A stretch of DNA of 64,000 nucleotides. Origin: Chlorops oryzae. Lineage: Eukaryota > Arthropoda > Insecta > Diptera > Chloropidae. Both the position numbers and the translations under genes were made by a program. Position 1 is the stretch's first letter. Every line of letters starts with the position of its first letter. The stretch covers positions 101,306,436 to 101,370,435 of the forward strand of contig CM035807.1 of assembly GCA_020466095.1 (NCBI GenBank), written 5' to 3'. The notes beneath the pieces are model-generated. The model was not told the DNA's origin and made no database searches. It saw nothing but the letters and a program-made list of their open reading frames with translations. Below are positions 59,466-64,000 of the stretch, piece by piece.

Positions 59466-59543
59466 CCAGTGCTCGCGCGAGATTTGAACACGCGATCTTC
59501 AGGGCTCAAGGCAAGCACTCAACGCATTGAGCCACCATAGGAA
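59466..59543 (-). other. tRNA-like sequence with oligo-T 3' flank
   Basis: On the minus strand there is an A box TGGCTCAATGCG, a D arm CTCAATGCGTTGAG, a T arm GCGTG-TTCAAAT-CTCGC with four of five pairs, and a B box TGTTCAAATCT (9 of 11). The minus strand continues CACTGGATTTTTTGTTTG, a Pol III terminator-like run about 6 bases past the end. It folds better than most of the others but shows no clean acceptor stem. Confidence 0.55.
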
Positions 59544-59776
59544 CACGAATAGCTCTTGCTATTGACGTACTAAAATAAATCCCTTCATAATGGTTCCCTC
59601 GTCAATAGCATGTCAATTGTTTGTCTCCACTATTGGTGGTTTTGCAATGACAAGCAATGTTAATTGTCTATAGCGGTTTGCATTGCGAAGGGCATAATTG
59701 GTCAGTAGTAGTACTGTTGACGCGGACAGTAGAAAAAGAGTATAGATTCACTACTGTCATTTCCTGCAGGGGAGCT

Positions 59777-60706
59777 TCTCATACTTACATATACACACGT
59801 AAATACGTATGTATGTATATGCATATAGCGAGCGTGTTTGGCTTACTTGGCAGCAAGTTTGTTATTCGAAAATGCGTTTGTTAAGTGCAGTTTTCCGATT
59901 TTCTTTTCTTCCATTTATTCCTGCTGCTAACGAATCGCAAAAACATCAAAATAAGTGAACGAATCGGTGAAGTGAACGTAATGTTTGAACGAAAAAGAAG
60001 AATTTTCGCCTGTTATATTTTTTTTGGAATTTTTATTTAAAAAAAAATTTTTTTAAGCACAAATTCTCCCATCATGAGTATGAGAAAAACGCATTTTGAA
60101 AAGCCAAACTGAGAATCTATTTTAAGCTATTTTTCATTTACTGAATTTTCGAAAATTCCATTAAAGCTTGAGAGAAAAATAAAGCTGAAAAAAGTAAGAA
60201 CTTAAATACGTATTGTAAGAGCACTTTAGAAATTATAGAAAATTTCTTTCAAAACTCTTTGAAATTATTTTCTTAGAATTGAAAAAGTTACTTTTAAAAT
60301 GCTGAAATCAAAATTTTAGTTTGCAACTTTCGTGAAAACGCTTCAATGATAAAGTATCTATAAAATGTTATGTGGGAGCTGAAAGTAGTCGGAGAAGAAT
60401 ATAAACATCAAATGAAGGCATGAAGCAAAATTTAAAGATATTTTTTGAAAACTTCAAAATTAAAAAAAAAAATTAAAAATAGGTACCAAAAAATAACACT
60501 GTGTCAGATTTTTTTCAAAGATTTTCAAAGACAAGACCGGAGTGAATGGTTTCCCTCTATTTCGGTCACGAGGAATCGAAATTCATCATTAGTTTTTTTT
60601 ATTTGTAGTCACACCTTGGTGCAAAACTTTTGATTAAAACTAAAAAAAAAAGAAAAAAAATATTCCTAAAAGTATGCTATTAAATATTTTGATATTTAAA
60701 TGCATA
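59777..60706. other. AT-rich noncoding DNA
   Basis: No gene recognised. CATA/TATG words lie near 59785-59825. Confidence 0.55.
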
Positions 60707-60810
60707 AATAGAATATATAGTTAGTTAGTTTTAATGTGGCTCTCGCCATGCAGGTTGACACACTGTGGCCTCATGGGCTAAATCCTTAAAGTATGCAATA
60801 GAACATCTAG
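60707..60810 (-). mobile_element. SINE/LINE 3'-end fragment with AACT tail and 14-bp TSD
   Basis: The insert 60721-60796 has a minus-strand tail (AACT)3 and the words GCCCATGAGGCC and CAGTGTGTCAACC, parallel to 2111-2179. Flanks AATAGAATATATAG (60707-60720) and AATAGAACATCTAG (60797-60810) match at 12 of 14 positions, a decayed target duplication. Confidence 0.6.
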
Positions 60811-60861
60811 AAGAAAAAGTTCGTTTTTATACCTTTCCGAAGGAAAAACTATTGAAATTCG

Positions 60862-61125
60862 GAGTGGGTAGGTAGGTAGGTTGAAGTGGCTGCCACTTAG
60901 GCCTTTAATCGGCCCATTGTGATACCAAGGAGGTTTTCTTGTGTTTGTGTGGGTGTATGTCTTTTTATGTAGTGTGCCCCCAACATGCGATTTTTTTGCA
61001 AAACCAGTGCTAGGCTTGGAACATTACACTCCGTTTCGCCTGTGCCGGGAATCGAACCTCGGACCCTGGGATCAAGAGCATAGCACGCATCCCCTACGCT
61101 ATCCCAGAGCCACTTTGAGTGGGTA
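60862..61125 (-). mobile_element. tRNA-Lys(CTT)-like SINE with 9-bp TSD
   Basis: The element 60871-61116 is flanked by GAGTGGGTA at 60862-60870 and 61117-61125. On the minus strand the head has A box TAGCGTAGGGG, anticodon-loop word CTCTTGA (CTT, Lys) and a perfect B box GGTTCGATTCC (plus strand 61048-61058). It is followed by a body of about 170 bp and a CAACCTACCTACCTACC tail. GGTATCACAATGGGCC near the 3' end is shared with the plus-strand SINE at 2966-3180. It is a complete-looking, head-to-tail SINE copy. Confidence 0.85.
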
Positions 61126-61374
61126 TAACTACAATATAGACTTTAGCTTTGGGAGAAAAAAAATTGAGTCATTGCTATAACTATGGTCACCATCCCACAC
61201 ATAAAAAGGAAAAAATCTGTTATTCTCATATTTGTTTATAAAACGGATTTTTTTACTGCTTCTGATTGTCCCACCAAACATAGTCCTCACTTGCGGGCAA
61301 ATTTTGACCATAACCCCAAATTTGTTCACTATTTTGAATTGAGTATTTCGCAGCAAGATATAATGCCCTCTTAC

Positions 61375-61409
61375 TCAGTCTTTTTCGGTGCGCGCTGGTG
61401 CTCGGTCGC
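61375..61409 (+). promoter_or_regulatory. Core promoter, unit 1: initiator plus DPE
   Basis: Initiator TCAGTC (61375-61380, A at 61377 taken as +1) and GGTCGC at 61404-61409, which is +28 to +33 and fits the arthropod DPE consensus RGWYV. No TATA box at -31 to -24. The upstream sequence differs from units 2 and 3, so this is probably the ancestral or left-edge unit. No clear splice donor follows before unit 2. Confidence 0.6.
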
Positions 61410-61743
61410 TTTTTGGAAGTCGTGGATCGCGGAGTGTTTAGTGCGTTCACTGAATTAAGTGTGTCGGGCAATTGCGGTCGTTTGTATGCGCTTAAGTTCT
61501 TCGGTCTCTCGAAATTTCCAGCTGTTTCGGTGTTAGGAAATATGTTCCTTGAAAATACTGAAATGAAGTAACAATACTTTCATTAATTAATATTTATAAA
61601 TTAATTTAACGTTCAAAAGTCACAATGAACGAAAAATATATTCACATTAAGACGAACACAAACGCTAACATCAAACATGCAATTGGCTCGTCTCTGATCG
61701 AACATTTCATAGCTTTCCAGCCATTCAAGCCAAGCTCAAGCGC

Positions 61744-61778
61744 TCAGTCTTTTTCGGTGCGCGCCGCTGTTCGGTCGC
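61744..61778 (+). promoter_or_regulatory. Core promoter, unit 2: initiator plus DPE
   Basis: TCAGTC with A at 61746 and GGTCGC at 61773-61778, exactly +28 to +33. The spacing is kept although the bases between (+13 to +27) have changed relative to unit 1, which suggests selection on spacing or recent duplication. Preceded by the conserved upstream block CCATTCAAGCCAAGCTCAAG. Confidence 0.65.
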
Positions 61779-61909
61779 TTTTCGGAAGTCGCGGATCGCG
61801 GAGTGTTTTGTCGTGTTCAGTAGGTCGTTTGTATGCGCTTAAGTGCTTCGTTCTCTCACAATTCTCACGTGTTTTACTCGCGAAGTAGAATAGAGAAGTC
61901 GTTCGTTTT
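61746..61909 (+). other. Putative noncoding first exon, unit 2
   Basis: Runs from the predicted start site to a GTGAGT donor at 61910-61915, preceded by TAGAGAAGTCGTTCGTTTT. That block is shared with unit 3 at the same relative position. The only in-frame ATG contexts are weak, so it is read as 5' untranslated. It is inferred from sequence signals only, with no transcript evidence. Confidence 0.45.
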
Positions 61910-62101
61910 GTGAGTGCCTAAATGCAGTAACTCAATACTTGCATATTATTAACATTTATAAAATAATTTAACTTTCAAAAGCAACAACAAACGAAAAAAA
62001 TATTCACATTAAGACGAACACAAACGCTAACATCAAACATACGATTGGCTCGTGATCGAACATTTCATAGCCTTTCAGCCATTCAAGCCAAGCTCAAGCG
62101 C

Positions 62102-62136
62102 TCAGTCTTTTTCGGTTCGCGCTGCTGTTCGGTCGC
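62102..62136 (+). promoter_or_regulatory. Core promoter, unit 3: initiator plus DPE
   Basis: TCAGTC with A at 62104 and GGTCGC at 62131-62136, again +28 to +33. Same upstream block as unit 2. Confidence 0.65.
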
Positions 62137-62283
62137 TTTTTGGAAGTCGCGGATCGCGGAGTGTTTAGTGCGTTGAGTGAGTTAAGTGTGTCGGACAAGT
62201 GCGGTCGTTTGTATGCGCTTAAGTGCTCCTCGCAATTCTCAGCTCTTGCACTCAAGAAGAAGAATAGAGAAGTCGTTCGTTTT
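62104..62283 (+). other. Putative noncoding first exon, unit 3
   Basis: Ends at GTAAGT (62284-62289), a full match to the intronic donor consensus, at the position equivalent to the unit 2 donor. A second strong donor AAG|GTAAGG lies at 62323. The gene would continue to the right beyond the window, because no partner exon is recognisable before 64000. Confidence 0.45.
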
Positions 62284-62330
62284 GTAAGTGCCGAAATGCA
62301 TCGTTAGCAGCATGTTGATAAGGTAAGGTA

Positions 62331-63444
62331 CTTTAATAGACATTTTCTTTCACGTCGTTGAGTTGTATATGTTTTTTTATTTTTATTGATATACTTCACT
62401 AATGCTATTTTTTAAGGTCTAAGGTCTTCTCCTTTTTCCATTCGTTGCTTACTTTAATTTCATTTTCGCATTTTCGTTTTACAAAATTCTTTAAATACTC
62501 GTCAAATTTTTTGGAGTTACTTTTGCGAATTATGGTTATCCTTTTTTTTTTCATATTATGTTTTTAAATCTTCTTCAAAGTGCAAGCCATGCTTACATAT
62601 GCATTTCTAAGCTCATTTAAATGATTCTGTTTTCATTTTATACCTTTTCCGAAGCTTTGAAATCACTTTCGGAAATTCCTTTTAAAGGGGATTTCAGAAT
62701 ATCTTGTGAATTGCCTAAATGTTTTAGGTGTAAATTGATAATACATGTACACTGATGAACACATAAGAACATTTCTTGTATCCGCTTTTAAACTTTTTTA
62801 TTTTTTCAATATAGATGCGTAAACATAATTCAAAAGGGGGAAACACATGTGTTGAGGATTTTAATTTTCCGAGTTACGCTTGAATAAACAACTCATATTA
62901 TTCCCTATCAGAATTAATTTTAATTGTCCCACATACATCTCTTTTACTCATCACCAGGTGCTCAAAAATAAAATTAATTGTCTCTACACCTCCATCAAAG
63001 TGCGTGTGTGTGTGTGTGTAGAATGGCTTGAACAGAGTATGAATGAAAGGCAGACCGTGAACGATGCACTTTCGTGTGCTGCGGCACAGCATATGAGGGA
63101 GTTTGAAGCTTTTTTCTTTTAATTAATTAAAGAAGTCAGAACTCCCAAAGCATAATACGAGAACTTCAAATGGATGATACATCCGTGCCGATTCTAGAGA
63201 ATAATACCAATAATTTATTAGATTCATAAATAAGCACAATGAGAATGGTGAATTTCGACAAAGGAAATCTTTTAATATAAAATCATGATTAGATGAACTG
63301 CCGTTATGGAGTCCTTCTTGCTGAAAAAACTGAAAAAAAAAATTTTTTCTTAAGAAGAAATGCTCTTTGTTTTTAAAAGAATAGATCTCGTTTATCCTTA
63401 GATAAAGTTCGTAGGGACAGATCGGTTAGAAAAATGGATTTTCT
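62331..63444. other. AT-rich noncoding DNA, possibly first intron
   Basis: No gene recognised. (GT)n run at 63003-63019. The composition fits an intron of a gene starting at 61.4-62.1 kb, but this is inference. Confidence 0.4.
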
Positions 63445-63577
63445 GCCAACGCCTACCAACCCTACATAAAGTAAGCTATTGGTAGACAGTTCACCTACAA
63501 TCTCGTATACTTTGTAGCTATTAATAGGCTGGTCGCTTACAGTCTCGTATACTTTGTAGGCGGTAGGCACTGTTGGC
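63445..63577. repeat. 42-bp minisatellite in a GCCAAC/GTTGGC-bounded element, copy 2
   Basis: Two units of the minisatellite seen at 44537-44836 (CTCGTATACTTTGTA cores near 63501 and 63544). The left edge GCCAACGCCTACCA and the right edge GGTAGGCACTGTTGGC are inverted, so the array sits inside a short TIR-like frame. The right edge is identical to that of copy 1. Confidence 0.75.
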
Positions 63578-64000
63578 CGTTGGGTTGATACGGCGACCAA
63601 TCCTTTGAGGTTGACTCCTATCTTAGACTTACTTCTCCACCTGCTTCCCCGACCTTTTCAATTAGACAAGACTTAACGAACCTAACTTAACTAATGAATT
63701 TTAACATTTCTGCTTCAACAATTTTTCCAATTAACACTTCGATTTCCAGCGTGGCCTACAGGTGACTGAGATTAAATATATCTTTTGTGCCATGAGCCAA
63801 CTCTTTTTATTTCAAATTCTCATAAAAATTTCCTTACTGTAGCTTAAGTACCTAATTGGCGAAACTGTTTTATTATTTAAGTATTTTTCTGGCAACACCA
63901 GAACAATCGCAATATGGCAGCTTGTTCATTGTCGTTGGTTGTACCTATTTATAATGGTAATAATAGCTTCCTCCATTAATTCTACAGCATGGAAAATAAT
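63578..64000. other. Noncoding DNA
   Basis: No gene or repeat recognised. Short AACTTAACTAA words lie near 63680-63695. Confidence 0.5.

Larger units (their letters stand above)
58881..59776. mobile_element. Candidate TIR element enclosing two convergent tRNA-like sequences
   Basis: GATCCCCTGCAGGAAGTCTG at the left and its partner at the right (minus strand GCTCCCCTGCAGGAAATGAC) share TCCCCTGCAGGAA inverted. Part of this core is itself palindromic (CCTGCAGG), so chance is possible. Its general plan, with a plus-strand then a minus-strand tRNA-like sequence, matches the 53-kb element although the ends differ. No coding capacity. Confidence 0.4.
61377..62103 (+). repeat. Tandem duplication of a promoter-first-exon unit (369 and 358 bp)
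   Basis: Initiator A residues at 61377, 61746 and 62104 give periods of 369 and 358 bp. Conserved blocks per unit: TCAGTCTTTTTCGG, TTCGGTCGCTTTT, GGATCGCGGAGTGTTT, GGTCGTTTGTATGCGCTTAAG, and then ATTCACATTAAGACGAACAC, GAACATTTCATAG and CCATTCAAGCCAAGCTCAAG. The first four lie downstream of the start site. The last three are upstream of units 2 and 3 only. Confidence 0.85.

Noticed and set aside
59466..59543. Functional tRNA gene on the minus strand
   Set aside because: D and T arms are plausible, but no acceptor stem of seven pairs was found and the B box has two mismatches.
61357..61364. TATA box for promoter unit 1 (GATATAAT)
   Set aside because: It lies only about 13-20 bases upstream of the initiator A, outside the -31 to -24 position, and is absent from units 2 and 3.

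Overview
The window looks like nuclear DNA of a higher fly (Brachycera; the repeat types recall tephritid fruit flies). It is strongly AT-rich and full of CATA, CA, GT and GA microsatellites. It carries elements built like the Drosophila DINE-1/INE-1 Helentron-type repeats, which have a GTCY tetranucleotide array, 'GTGGGCGTGGC' words and a 3' hairpin. It also has 3' ends of RTE-type LINEs, tRNA-headed SINEs with AACC-type tails, and many short terminal-inverted-repeat (TIR) elements. I found no convincing host protein-coding exon on either strand. The longest open frames are simple-sequence artefacts or transposon relics. The window is best read as intergenic or long-intron DNA, with one probable host promoter region at its right end.

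Layout: 0-8 kb has SINE and LINE tails, two GA-rich tracts and a degenerate RTE relic. 9.7-13.9 kb holds back-to-back TIR elements, a hairpin MITE and a TTGATTCACGAAA cluster. 15.3-16.0 kb is a repeat split by a 116-bp MITE. 18.4-19.5 kb is a TTAA-flanked piggyBac-like element with a nested long-TIR element. 22.1-22.7 kb has two more small DNA elements. 26.7-35.2 kb is a dense nest: a CTAGCTAG-rich element, a TIR element broken by a DINE-like element and a MITE, a second DINE-like element, two nearly identical retroelement 3' ends, and a decayed third DINE-like copy. 38.1-39.8 kb has a 1.02-kb TIR element with two tRNA-like sequences, then a TTAA-flanked TIR element. 44.5 and 63.5 kb share a 42-bp minisatellite. 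53.1-55.6 kb is a nested stack: an outer TTAA element, an inner 1.02-kb tRNA-like-carrying element, then a CTAGCTAG element carrying a hAT-like MITE with a perfect 8-bp target duplication. 58.9-61.1 kb has two more tRNA-like sequences and two SINE tails.

Two observations stand out. (1) At 61.37-62.33 kb three tandem units of about 360 bp each carry an initiator (TCAGTC) with a DPE-matching GGTCGC at exactly +28 to +33. Units 2 and 3 end in strong 5' splice donors. This looks like a tandemly amplified TATA-less promoter plus noncoding first exon of a gene running rightwards out of the window. (2) A set of TIR elements repeatedly carries tRNA-like Pol III promoter cassettes. Two elements with the same ends and nearly identical length (1018 and 1023 bp) carry different tRNA-like pairs in different orientations. 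One cassette is shared with an element of unrelated ends. The minus-strand member of each pair is followed directly by an oligo-T run like a Pol III terminator.

All family names rest on termini, target duplications and recalled consensus features. No database search was possible.
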